DNA of 64,000 bases from Amyloporia xantha (lineage: Eukaryota; Basidiomycota; Agaricomycetes; Polyporales; Adustoporiaceae). The DNA lies in the NCBI GenBank assembly GCA_036971615.1, contig JAYKKR010000033.1, positions 284,739 through 348,738 of the forward strand. The letters are read 5' to 3'. Shown here piece after piece: positions 10,029-20,303 of this stretch. Numbering within the stretch: position 1 is the first letter of the stretch; each line of letters opens with the position of its first letter. The position numbers and the translations under genes were made by a program. The notes beneath the pieces were generated by a model. That model had not been told where the DNA came from. It saw only the letters and a list, made by a program, of their open reading frames with translations, and searched no databases.

Positions 10029-10469
10029 TCAGAATAAAATGTCAGGGCGAGTGTCAGACTGAAGGAGATAGGCGATGGAAGGTGATTGAGGAATTGATGG
10101 AGTTGATTGAGGAATTGATGGAGGCGATCGATCTGGTTTAACCTCTTTAACTTCTTGATCAAAAGGATCGGATCGAAGAAGTGTAGCCCAAAATGTAATG
10201 GAGAGGTTTGGAAAGTACTCTTCACTGTCAGTGTGACTAAGAGAGTTACTTTCAATATTGTATGGAAAATAACCAAGATCGTCGCTTGTAAGACCACCAA
10301 TATAATCGCCTGCGTAAGGGAATTTCCAGCTATAATCTGTTGGGTAGACAGATATAAGCTGTACTGGCTCTGGTGAAGATCCCTCTGAGTTGCCTGACTG
10401 AGATTGATCTGCCACTGGATCAGCTGCTTCTAATAAAGAAGTCAACGTCTCTAGCTCAAAGATGGACAC
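10029..10469 (-). other. Open frame directly upstream of copia gag
   Basis: 146 codons ending with a stop 5 nt before the gag ATG. It has no ATG; it begins just after TAA and an AATAAG that could be a 3' splice site. The peptide is acidic and Ser/Pro-rich with a short internal repeat (PSIPQS). It may be an exon continuing from the leader frame at 10616-10843, or simply untranslated leader. Not recognised. Confidence 0.4.
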
Positions 10470-10615
10470 TTATTGAAGTGAACCTTTGTCCCAGCTAGCC
10501 GAAATAGCCAAGACGCAGGGTAGAGTCGAGGGAAGTGAGCGATTGAGACGAGACTATGCCGCAGAGGGTATTGCCCAAGGCCTAGCTAGCTACTGTATAG
10601 TACTTCTATCTACAG

Positions 10616-10843
10616 CTACCTATGGAGCCGCAGAGTTTTGCTTCGCAGTTGCCTGAGGGCCCTGTTACGCCTTTGACTATTTCGCGTAAGGTGCCTTATT
10701 CCCAGGAGAGGATTTGGACCTCTAAGAGCCGCCCACTGAAGTGCAGACTCCCAAGAGTTCGTCACAAAACTGAGGACTGTGTACTTACGTAGTCTACTAA
10801 GGGGCCTTATAAGAAGAAGGCAATAGAAGGGGTAAATGCGCAA
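10616..10843 (-). other. Copia leader reading frame with ALQWA motif
   Basis: Contains NSWESALQWAALRG and RNSQRR, matching the gypsy leader frame at 7200-7520. Two 17-nt blocks (10669-10685 with one mismatch, 10731-10747 exact) match gypsy 7427-7443 and 7486-7502; the distance between them differs by three bases. Function unknown. Confidence 0.5.
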
Positions 10844-10908
10844 AGAGAAAGTGAAAGCGCAAATAGAAGAGTGAAGACAGATGACTGCACAGTAGTCAGA
10901 CAGATTAG

Positions 10909-10926
10909 AGCGCGGGGCTCATAACC
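10909..10926 (-). promoter_or_regulatory. Copia primer binding site, initiator tRNA-Met anticodon-arm type
   Basis: The plus strand reads AGCGCGGGGCTCATAACC, directly against the LTR end. It resembles the anticodon stem-loop of eukaryotic initiator tRNA-Met (CAT anticodon), as used by Drosophila copia and Ty5, which prime with a half-tRNA fragment. Confidence 0.75.
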
Positions 10927-11230
10927 TGTTGAGCGCAGACTATAGAGGAGAGGAGACTAATCCGTCTTGTATTCTAGTGGGCTGTAAGGCCCGGCTTATA
11001 TACATGCATGAAAGGCTCCTTAGTAATCGTATCTAGAAACCTATAGAATATCTGAGTAAGATATGAAGTCATAATGAAATCATAGTGGAGATTTCTTAGT
11101 AAGAAAGTGGAGCCTATGAAGTAAGACAAGAACATACTATGGAACATCATAGAACATCATAGAAATGAGTAAGTACTGACTACCAAGTATGGAAGTGCGA
11201 CTACTATAGTTGGAAACTGATCGTTCAACA
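10927..11230 (-). repeat. Copia 5' LTR (304 bp)
   Basis: Plus strand begins TGTTGA and ends TCAACA, a perfect 6-bp terminal inverted repeat with TG...CA ends. TATATAA lies on the minus strand at 11002-10996. The left edge abuts the primer site; the right edge abuts F-box gene sequence (AGACC at 11231). The partner LTR is outside the window, so the target duplication cannot be checked. Confidence 0.88.
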
Positions 11231-11559
11231 AGACCTAGAAGCCGCTATAACCTACCTTCGTCGATGCTCTTCGACAATCGAGACGAAGTTGTGCAGGTTG
11301 CACAGGATAGGAGAAATCTGTGGAAAGGGCCACTCTATGTGGATGTGCGAGGCAGCAAATCTGTCCTGCCTAAGCCGATCCCTCATCTGAGCACATTTGC
11401 GGCGATGTTTGCAGGCCGATGGACGCGGGTGGAACGCCTGTCGATAACATACGCAGTCTGGCATGCTTCTGACATGGCACCGCACATCTTCCTCTATCTC
11501 TCGACGTTTTCTACAATCACAGACCTCAAGCTCAAAGGTTTCAGCTTCCCATCTATCAC

Positions 11560-11791
11560 CATCAGCAAAATCAACAAGTTTTATTATTTTCCTTTTCTGT
11601 CTTGACATCTCTTATCTGACCCCAAAAGGAAAATAAGACACCAAAAGAGTGTAGATCGCATTGGGGCAAGACAATTGCATTGGGAAAAGACACGGCATGA
11701 CAGCATTGACTGTCTTATTTTCCTTATACAAGACCTCAAAGCCATAAAAGTAGAAAAATGTGCTTAATAAAAAAGTTGGATTTTGCTGATG
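11560..11791. mobile_element. MITE-like element, 232 bp, 13-bp perfect TIRs
   Basis: Begins CATCAGCAAAATC and ends with its exact reverse complement. It interrupts F-box copy 1 at a point where copies 2-6 read continuously (TATCACCACGC-type empty site). Depending on where the end is set, the duplication is AC or ACC. It is AT-rich, has no coding capacity and contains inner complementary stretches (GGAAAATAAGAC and GTCTTATTTTCC). It needs a transposase from elsewhere; the superfamily is unclear. Confidence 0.85.
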
Positions 11792-12054
11792 ACCACGCTA
11801 CGTCGGCTCATCTGCTGTTTCCCAAATCTCAAATCTCTCCGGTGCACCAGTCTATCCTTCCGGGAGCATGGGCATGCTCGCCCGGCATTTGCAAAGTGGC
11901 CAGAGGGGATATCTTCGTTGAGTTTATGGGACAGTGAAGCCTCAATCAGCGGCATCGTGATCCTCTTGCTCGCTGCTGGTGTTCTTTCCCGCTTGCATGA
12001 CCTGCATCTGCAATATAAACATGATAAACCTCCTGTACATGCTGGGGCATTGGT

Positions 12055-12268
12055 TGTTAGAGTAGACGCTCGCGCGCTAAGCGCCGTAGTACAAACATGT
12101 ACATACACGGCCAGCGCGATCTGCGACGGCCTCCTTCGTATACATTGCTTGCTTCCGCGACTTCTTGTGAGCCTTAGGTGTCGGTGTCGGTGTCTGCGCT
12201 ATCTCGTGCCCTCTCGCTTCTCATCTCTGGGCTCTCTCAGATCATATCTTCCATTCGTTCTGCTGACA
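12055..12268. mobile_element. Solo LTR, 214 bp, with 5-bp TSD (TTGGT)
   Basis: Starts TGTTAG, ends CTGACA and is flanked by TTGGT at 12050-12054 and 12269-12273. The intact copies read GCATTGGTGGAC with no insert. It is a different family from both LTR elements at 1-11230. It probably arose by recombination between two LTRs. Confidence 0.85.
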
Positions 12269-12966
12269 TTGGTGGATGCTGCGGGCACATCCCTGGAGAC
12301 ATTGAGTTCAAGTTTGACCTTCAGTGTGGTACACATAACCGATCGGATTGTTGAAAGCGCAGGACGCTGTGCGTCCCTATCCTTCTACTATTGATGGAAC
12401 GATGTTCATCCCTCAGGCTGATTCATTATCTCATGCAGTCTGTCTCAGCCTTGTTCCTAGTTCAAGACTTGAAAGGCTCTATCTGTATTTAAGCGAAGTC
12501 TGCGAAAGTACAAACTATGACTGGCTAATTCGGTGTCTCTCGCAAGTCACATCCAATACTTTCAAGACAGTGAACATTTCTTTCCTCGTAAAACATGACT
12601 CATCGGTGGATACAGCTGTGGCGAGATTCGGTCAGGCCTGCTGTGCCCGACTGGATGGTGTTCTGTCATCTCTCCGAGCTTTCTCAAACTGTGAAGGCTT
12701 TAGCCTTTCATTGTGGGTTCACTCTGATCGTATAAACGAAGCTCGGGCACAGGTATTGAGGTCACAGTTGATGTCCTGTATGCCTCGGCTGTGTGAGCGA
12801 GGAGGTTTGGAGTGCGTTCTATATTACTCTAATATTGACCTAGCTAATTCACAGCTTGCATTCCATTTCTGCCAGTCTGTATATTAATGCGGTTGAGATG
12901 GAGAAATGTATCCCGCAGATCCCTCCGCCGCACGAGCAGGTCGGTGCTATACAATCCCTTTCGTAA

Positions 12967-14580
12967 ACATGCCCTAGGCCTCCCGGGAAGGTGTGGTCCT
13001 CTGGTTGATCTACTCGGAATCCCCTCGGCATTTCCACATCACTTTCCATCACTTCTCAACTATTCCGCCCTCGCGCTCTGTCTTTCTTTACACCTCTTAG
13101 ACAGCCGATTAGTCCAATTCATTCACGAGCTCAGTGCGGCACTTCCAACTAAAGCATGCATGCATTGCAGATGGAATGACATGGAAATTGTCAACAAGGC
13201 TTCTGGACGCTGTCCATGCTCGTCGAGCCGGGGAACGGCAATACTCCTCCAGGAGGGAAACTCTGTGGGGATCGCGACGACCATCATCCACCTTCCCTGC
13301 ATCTCTACGAATGGAACTTGTTGTCTTGTGCACGTTCGCTAGGAGTCTGTATGTTTGTCTTTTTCTCGTTGATCTATTCTCGTCGTTAGGCAGTTCTTCC
13401 GTAAAATTTAAAGCTCCATTCCCTGTGGGACTCGTTCCACAAGTATCTATTCAGGTGTCTGGTCACTTTCACTTCTGACATAATCTCCATTTTCCAACCA
13501 CTTTTGTTTTGCGTTCGACCGTCGGTAGTTCTGCGTTATGTACAAGTACGATACGGTGTCTGATTCAATGTGTGGATATCGCAATTTCTCCTCGACGAGT
13601 GGACATGTATATGTGCAGACTCGCTCCTACGAGTCATTTCATGGCGTTCGTGTCTGTCCTTTTGCAAGTCCTGATCCGAAAGATCCTTAGAGGGATGTCG
13701 GCACGTTAGACATACACAAGCAGGCCGCGACCGACACGAAGCTGGCAGCTCTTGCAAAAGAGACGGTCACCAGAGACAACAAGAGATGCGATAACAAGCA
13801 TCTCAATTGCAGGGGAACTACAAAATAGTTTGCGACGAGGAGCGGCCTAGTGGACGCCTGAAGGATCTAATGCTCGTCATCCAGCAGCAAGCACGACAGC
13901 TACTACGAGGTCCATTTCCCATCATCGATTCAGGCGAATCGAACACAGTAACATACTAGATGCAACGGCGATGGATATGGGAGGATGCATAGCATGTCAG
14001 GGTCTATATCCAATGCAGTACTCCCTGTGCCAGGGATGTAACAGAGTAGAGTGCAGATAATCATAAAGATGGTTGCGCACGATCCTGTGACTTCGGAGTC
14101 ACTGACTTGGCGAAAGGCAAACACGATGAGTAACACAGGCCGAGCAATTCATATCAAATATTGTGGATGTGGATCACGTAGAGCGACTGGGGCTCTCGTA
14201 TGAGTCTTTCTCTGCACCTGAGATTTTGTTACTGATCTATCTTCTCTTGAGCTTATCGATGTCCAATACAATGCTGCGGCATGTGTATACCATCACAGCT
14301 CGCTCTTTGCGAGTGCAAGGTCTTCTGACATAGCGGGCATTCTTTTTGGACCTTGGTAATGTGTGCCATATCAAAGATAATATACCCGGAAGAATGGACA
14401 TACCTACAGGTAAATGGAGCCGTTGTTGTGTGGATCCGAGTCGCATGGATCCTAAGCCTAGAGGGACTAGCCAGCAAGAGGATGAAGGAAATGATGAAGA
14501 TCCCCGTAGGCTAGAAAATTGGACGGCTTCGTACCGTTCGGTGCGGCAGCCGAACGAGCTGCTCTGCATTGCTAGCTAAG
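12967..14580. repeat. Downstream part of F-box unit 1
   Basis: Sequence after the F-box stop that recurs after copies 2 (17873 on), 3 (22762 on), 5 (52822 down) and 6 (61420 down). Recognisable blocks are CTCGTCGAGCCGG near 13220, the stretch around 13600-13710 (AGACTCGCTCCTACGAG), and GACTTCGGAGTCACTGAC near 14095. Weak reading frames on the strand opposite to the F-box gene recur between copies, so a decayed convergent gene is possible. No domain was identified. Confidence 0.7.
14253..14477 (-). CDS. Conserved small ORF with a CPLC motif (putative, unit 1)
   Basis: The 74-codon frame contains APFTCRYVHSSGYIIFDMAH, then KECPLCQKTLHSQRASC, and ends HCIGHR plus TAA. A paralog at 59791-59982 keeps the frame and the same stop (KECPLFQTTLRSQRVNC ... 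CCIGHR). A third copy near 51290-51480 has lost the frame. The Cys/His spacing hints at a small metal-binding site but fits no family I can name. It is convergent with the F-box gene. It may be the last exon of a larger gene; a CTTAG splice acceptor precedes it. Confidence 0.4.
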   Translation of the reverse strand: MLASPSRLRIHATRIHTTTAPFTCRYVHSSGYIIFDMAHITKVQKECPLCQKTLHSQRASCDGIHMPQHCIGHR

Positions 14581-16100
14581 TGTATGATGGAGCGCCTTGT
14601 CTGTGTATGATAGCCGTAAGTAAAAACCGCGCAGTCGTAACGATTATCAGGCTGAGTCCTTGCAGGACGAGTAGGACACGCAATACTGCCATTGCGAGAG
14701 CTGCAAATTGTTAACAGACACGCAGAGGTCGAGGCTAAGGTGCGATACGGATATCAGACCGAGTCGAGGCGAGTTGCGGTGTGTGAGGCCTGCCAGCGGT
14801 ACCGGCTAGTGAAAGGTCAACTGCTGGCACCGTGCACGACCCGGGAGAGGTACCATCTTAACGTTCAACTCAGGCGTGCATTGATGATTCTAAGCCTGCG
14901 ACCGTAGAACGCGGCGGCCTAAGGAGAAACGCGAACTTCTTGAGTTGTTGGGCGATCGGAAATCACGTGCCCCACTAACGGACGAGGGGCATCGTAGGGC
15001 ATCGTGCAGTCAGGTTCAGCTGGTCCACTCGTTCTACGCTGCTCAGCGTTCAAGCGTTCAGGCCCAGGTGGCCTTAGGTCCACTTACGCCCATTCTCTCT
15101 CACTCATATTATCTCATGCTCGTATACAGGCCCTAGACTGCTGGCACCGAATGCTTTTAACGCCTTCACAATCGAGCTCGTACCTAGACTTGGTACTAGT
15201 GTCCGGTGGTTCTCATCTCTGCAGCATTGGAATAACCGTGGCATGATCGACTCGTTCTGATTTTGCGTCCCTCCAGCATCGCGTCCCTCTCCCGTTGTGA
15301 TTTGCGGACTGTCTCACCCTTTCCTCGTCGTATCCGAGTCGTTCTGTCTTTCGACATCAGTATAAATCTCTCGCAGACCAGGACACCGCCACATGGTCTT
15401 GAGTTCTGCCTTTTCCCTCCTCCATTCATTCAGCTGTGAGGCCTTGATGGTATGATTCAGAGGGAAACAGATCTCAACTCCATCGCGCATGTTGCAGGTA
15501 CGTTGATCGCTCCCTGCTGCTCTCATGTGAGCAGCAAAACCCGCTGCCGCCTCTCCCGTGTCACGCTGCACATACGTATTATGCGATGGATCACGAATGC
15601 GTGGGTGATTATTGTGGGACGATAGAGTGAAGTGAACGTAGCTGTCGAGGCCAGACCAGGTACGAGTTCAAGACTCGGCAGCGTCTCAGCGCCATCGAGG
15701 GAACGAGCTAGGTGCGTTGGTATAGTGAGGGGACTCTGCTATCTCGGCTCCCGCAATGTTCCCGCCAATACATGGGACTCTTACCACTGCCCACTGCCCA
15801 CGCCGGGACGATTCTCGACTTTTGACAGAACAGCTCTACGAGTGACGTCGGACGTCATTGCCATTTGTTCGACGGATTCCATGGCTAAGAGGTCGTCGGG
15901 AAGAGGGCGCGTCATTCTCTCGGTGGTCGGTTCGACGGTGGGACTTGTGCAGCGCTCAGCATCGCGCTCTCGACACTCGCAGTCGACAGCGCTGGAGCCG
16001 CGAAGACCCAAGCGCTGAGTGCTGAGTGGCTGAGGCCTGGGGCTGTATCTCGATAGGCGCGATCGATGGGGTACATATATGACATCTCCACTGCCCCGAT
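14581..16100. other. Intergenic stretch before F-box copy 2
   Basis: No supported gene. Patches recur elsewhere: 14950-15030 (GGCGATCGG ... CACGTG) resembles 19665-19760, 50760-50830 and 56530-56590, and 16020-16060 (GGCTGTATCTCGATAGGC) is the upstream block seen at every F-box promoter. Confidence 0.6.
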
Positions 16101-16108
16101 CCGTCTCG

Positions 16109-16122
16109 TTGCCTCGAGGCAA
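16109..16122. promoter_or_regulatory. 14-bp palindrome upstream of F-box copy 2
   Basis: TTGCCTCGAGGCAA, a perfect palindrome, 406 bp before the ATG. It is identical at 20975-20988; its core GCCTCGAGGC is kept at 49486-49495 and 54576-54585 at nearly the same distance from the start codon. Probable site for a dimeric regulator (inference). Confidence 0.5.
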
Positions 16123-16514
16123 CCTCGAGGCGACACATTGGCGACACATACTACAATACATAGGCCTATACGCAGCATTCTCTCCCTTCATCCCACTCTC
16201 CCGCTGCATCCAGGGTATCTCACTGCAACTCTCTATCCAGCGTCCGGTTTACATTCTGCCCTTGAGGCACACCCCCTTCCCCACACCTCCCGCTGCCATC
16301 GTTCTCGCTAGCGAACAATTTCTGCATGCTGATACAGGACCACCGCACCCCACTTGACAACTACGGGTAATTAATCCGAAGACTGCCTGTTAACCATCGT
16401 AAGTCCGAAATGCTTATGTGTCGCTCGATCGACGTCAATGGAGCTCATGTAGGCTCTCATTCGTCCTCATTTCTCCATTCGGGTCTCGCATCATCGGTCA
16501 AATCGGCAGTCGTC

Positions 16515-17872
16515 ATGTTGCCAATTCTCCCTCCTGAGATTTGGGACTCCATCATCGATTGCCTGAAGGACGACTACAGTACGCTGGTGACCTGCACGCT
16601 GGTCTGCAAAGCCTGGGGACCTAGAAGCCGGCATAACCTGCCCAGTGAGATGACCTTCTACAATCGAGACGAGGTTGTGCAGGTTGCACAGAACAATGGA
16701 AATCTGTGGAAAGGACCATTGGATGTGACTATATTTGGTGGCCGACTTTTCCCGTGGCGTGAGCCGATCCCTCATTTAAACATGTTCGCCATGATGCTAG
16801 TAGGCCGATGGACGCGGGTGCAGCAGCTTAAAATATCACATGCCCAATGGCGTACTTGTCACCTGGCGCCGCGCATCTTTCTCTATCTCTCGGCCTTCTC
16901 CACAATCACAGCCCTCGAGCTCCATACTGTCAGCTTCCCGTCGATTACCACGCTACGTCGGCTCATCTGCTGTTTCCCAAATCTCCGAGAGCTCTCCTGC
17001 AGCGATCTGTCCTTCCTGGCGCATGGCGCTGCTCGTCCGGCATCTGCGAAGTGGCCAGAGGGGATATCATCGTTAAACTTGTTCAGCAGTGCGGCCCCAA
17101 TGACCGCCATTGCGAACCTCTTGCTCGTTGCTGGTGTCGTTGCCCGCTTGCATGAACTGCATTTTCTGTATGATCGGATTGAACCGCCTTTACATGGTCA
17201 GGCATTGGTGGACGCTGCGGGAACATCACTGAGTACATTGAGGTTGAGGTTCGATGCGGGATACATGTTTGCTGACAGCGCAGAAAGCCGTGCGTCGCTA
17301 TCCTTCTATCGACGGAACAACGTTCACTCATGATTCAATTTCATCATGCAGCCTGTCTCAGCCTTGCTGCTAGTTCACACCTTAAATTCCTCATACTGGA
17401 ACTATTGAATGTCTACGAAAGTATCAAATACGATTGGTTGTTTCGGTGCCTTTCGCAAGTTACATCTGACACCATCGAAACAGTGGAGATTTCCTTTTCT
17501 CTAGAGTTGTCCTTCCCGGTGGACACAAGCGTGCTAAGTATTGGTCAAGACTGCTGTGCGCAATTGGATGACGTTCTGTCTTCTTTCCCTAAATTTTCGA
17601 ACCTTCAAAGGGTTATACTTCATTTGCACAACTTCTATAGTCCCATAGATGAAGACCTGGCACGGGAATTGTGGCCGCAGGTGGTCTCCCACATGCCTCG
17701 GCTGTATGCGCGCGGAATTTTGCAGTGCGTTCTAATTTTTATGCCGCTGATCTGGCTGATTTACTCTTTTACCATCGATGCCAGATTACAAATTTACGGG
17801 AAGGAAATCACACCTTCTATCCTGCAGATCTCCAAATCGAACGAGCAGGCTGGTGCTCTACAATCCCTTTAG
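16515..17872 (+). CDS. F-box/LRR-like protein, copy 2 (apparently intact)
   Basis: Exons 16515-17289, 17352-17724 and 17785-17872; 411 residues. The F-box is at the very N terminus (LPPEIWDSIIDCL, TLVTCTLVCKAW). Leucine-rich repeat-like segments follow (ITTLRRLICCFPNLREL, VARLHELHF, STLRLRF). The start is the ATG five codons before the F-box core, conserved in all copies. The family's intron 2 acceptor (TTTACAG) reads TTTACTC here; using the next AG, 18 nt downstream, keeps the frame, and intron retention also gives an open frame to the same stop. The C terminus ends NEQAGALQSL. F-box proteins recruit targets to SCF ubiquitin ligases; the target is unknown. Confidence 0.82.
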
Positions 17873-19030
17873 TAGACATACTCCAGATCTTCGGAGTTGG
17901 AGATCCTCCGGTAGATCTACTCGGAATACCCTTTCCGTCTGCATCCCACCTCTGATCGTGCCTCAACCGCCTTGTCATGCACTATTCATGTTCTCCCATC
18001 TTCGGCAACCGATCAGCGCTATCCGTTCCCAAGCTCCCTGCGCTACTTGGAGCTGAAGCATTTATACCTCATGGACGGAGAGACATGGTAGTGTCTCAGC
18101 CTCTGTCTTAGTGAGGCCGGTCGACACTGTCCATCGTCGAGCTGGCGAACAACAATGACATTTGAGCAGGAAGCCTCGCGGTAGAGATCATGAGCACCGA
18201 TAACCAACTTCCGTCCATCTCTGCATACTGGACTATTTGACTTATGTGCGTCCATTCTATATGCTTGTCCTTTTCTTCTTGTAGGAGTTCGCGATTTCTT
18301 CAGTAAAGTATTAAAGCTCCATGCCCTGTTTCTGCTTTGTGACTCGTTCCAACGTAGCTTTTCGAGTGTCTTTTATTTCTTTTCTGTCTTTTGCGAACAT
18401 TTTTGTGTTTGATAGTCTGCGATTTACAGCTATGTACATGTACGATACGCTACCTGACTCGGGACGTATGGACATCGCGATCTTTATACCCTCGGTGAGT
18501 GGAGATATATGTGTGCGGACTCGCTCCTACGAGTTCATTTCATTGGAGCAGCATCTGTCCTGCGCTACGCTACTGCCAGCCCTGAACATCGGATGATCGT
18601 TAGAGGGATGTTGACGTGTTGGGATGGCGCAAGAAATCCCCGAACGATACGAAGTGGACTGCTCTCAGAGAAGAGATGGTCGCTGGGATGCTAGGAGGCG
18701 CGAAACAGAGGCTGGTGGGACGGCATAGTATCTGGTAGAGCTCCCGCAATCACATACTACATCTATGACTCGAGGGATCGATGGGTAGGTGGACAGCTGA
18801 AGGACACAATGATTGTTATTCGGGGACAATCGCTGGAGGACTGTTTGGAGGGGGGGAGGGCGGATCGTACACAAGAATATGGGAAGTGTGGTGCCATACG
18901 TGCGATAGTAATGGCGATGGATGCGGGGGATGCCATCAGAATGCAGAATATATGCAGTGCTCCGTATGTCGGCTGTCCATCATCCCTGGGACGCAGCGAA
19001 AGGCACCTGAATAGGGATCTGATATTGAGA
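17873..19030. repeat. Downstream part of F-box unit 2
   Basis: A more diverged version of 12967-14150. The block at 18480-18560 (GCGGACTCGCTCCTACGAG) matches unit 1 near 13615 and unit 3 near 23355. The 18900-19010 part (GCGATGGATGCGGGGG) matches unit 1 near 13970. No intact reading frame. Confidence 0.55.
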
Positions 19031-20303
19031 AGGATGGACGCGATTCGGTCTCAAGTTGCTGACCAAGCGAGTCGGCACTGTCGCAGTGAAGCAAGCCATT
19101 CATATGGAATAGAACAGATGAGAAAGGGCGACTCTTCCCCTACTGAGACTCGTAGAACCTTGCGCCGAGGGACAGCGGATGCGAAGCGAGCGATGAATAA
19201 GCGAACGGTGGTCCGGTCGATCTTCTCCATGACCACTGGTTGGCTATGCTACTGCACGATGGTGCGTCGCATTCGCTCGACAGTGAGACTCTGTGATCGA
19301 CTTGAGCCCAGATTTCCTAGCATTGGGTGAAAGAGGCAGCAGGCGTTGCAGCACAGATGACGCGTATGAGAAGCCTTTGATAGGAAACCAAACAGCTGTG
19401 AATATATTTTGGCTGAAGCTGTGGTGGACGAACATGAGAAGCAACGGTGCGAATGCGAGAGCGCACATGGTTGACAGGGGTGCACTGAGGAGGGAATTAA
19501 TATAGACCTTCGCCGATGGCACGTTCCGTGGTACTCGTCGCTAGCATTGTATACTATCACTTGGGCGGAGCAGAGGTTTCAAATGTGAGGTTTACAGCAG
19601 CGTGTTTGTCGTCTATCTGAGTTCAGGCAAGGTGCAGAAGGACAAGCGCGAACTCAGACGTCGTGAGCGATCGGGGAGATCGGGGACCACGTGTCCTACC
19701 GACGGGCGTCGGTCGTGGTGGTCATCACCCAGTGCCGTCCAGTGCGGCTAGTCCACCGTGTCCTCTCGTTCCGTGCTGCTCATGTCTAGTAGCTAGATTT
19801 AGTCGAGGTCTCGCTAGCTTGATGATTATCTCCTCCTCGTCTGCAGACCCTGGACCTGGACCTCAGCCGTGTTAATTCTTTTATGCCTTCATGACCATCT
19901 CGTACCTCGACGTCTGCTGCTTCTGCATCAGCTCCACTAGTACTGCTACAACCTAACATGTCTATTTCACGTCTTTGATCTATGCCTGCAGATGCTCCAA
20001 TTGTTCCTTCTCCCTCCTTCAGCTTTTATCGGCAGCAAACCCTACCACCACTTTCACCCTGTCGTGTGGTATGTACAACAGGCTTTTCATACCGGGTATG
20101 CGACATGGGGCGTACATGAAGGAGCGGAACGGTAGCTCCCATAGGATGACGGAGTCAAACGGGTAAAGGCGATCGAGTTCAGACTACATACGCAACCTCC
20201 AATGCGCGCAGATTTCTAGCGCGGTAGGCTCGATGCGCTGGTACAGTCAACGGAGTCCGCGCCGCCGGGCTATCCTGCCATATTCATCCTCACTTCAACT
20301 CTC
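19031..20303. other. Intergenic stretch between units 2 and 3
   Basis: No supported gene. 20060-20160 (TGTACAACAGGCTTTTCATACC) is the reverse complement of 55740-55840 and could be a later exon of the divergent gene described at 20304-20690. 19665-19760 holds the CACGTG-containing block shared with 50800 and 56560. Confidence 0.5.

Larger units (their letters stand above)
8268..11230 (-). mobile_element. Ty1/copia element, 5' part (LTR, primer site, leader, gag-protease-integrase)
   Basis: The right part of the copia retrotransposon; it continues at 1374-1 after the inserted gypsy element. Layout from right to left: 5' LTR, initiator-tRNA-like primer site, a leader of about 900 nt with two open frames, and the gag-pol polyprotein. 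The LTR cuts into the coding sequence of an F-box gene, whose remainder starts at 11231. The coding frame is uninterrupted in the window, so the element was probably intact before the gypsy insertion. Confidence 0.94.
11231..12966 (+). pseudogene. F-box/LRR-like gene copy 1, cut by copia, a MITE-like element and a solo LTR
   Basis: Lacks its F-box and about the first 60 codons, replaced by the copia LTR. Remaining coding pieces are 11231-11559, 11792-12054 and 12269-12368 (exon 1), 12439-12811 (exon 2) and 12855-12966 (exon 3, ending GAIQSLS). Between the insertions the sequence still aligns without frame damage to copies 2 and 3 (PRSRYNLPSS, WTRVERLSIT, LRRLICCFPNLK, SQVTSN). The two inner insertions and the copia insertion are therefore the only obvious lesions. 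F-box proteins link targets to SCF ubiquitin ligases; this copy cannot do so. Confidence 0.9.

Noticed and set aside
10690..10750. tRNA-like T-arm (GAGG TCCAAAT CCTC) in the copia leader
   Set aside because: No matching acceptor or D arm was found, and the same region aligns as codons with the gypsy leader.
11560..11791. The insert in F-box copy 1 as an intron
   Set aside because: No GT-AG ends; perfect inverted termini and a small duplication point to a transposon.
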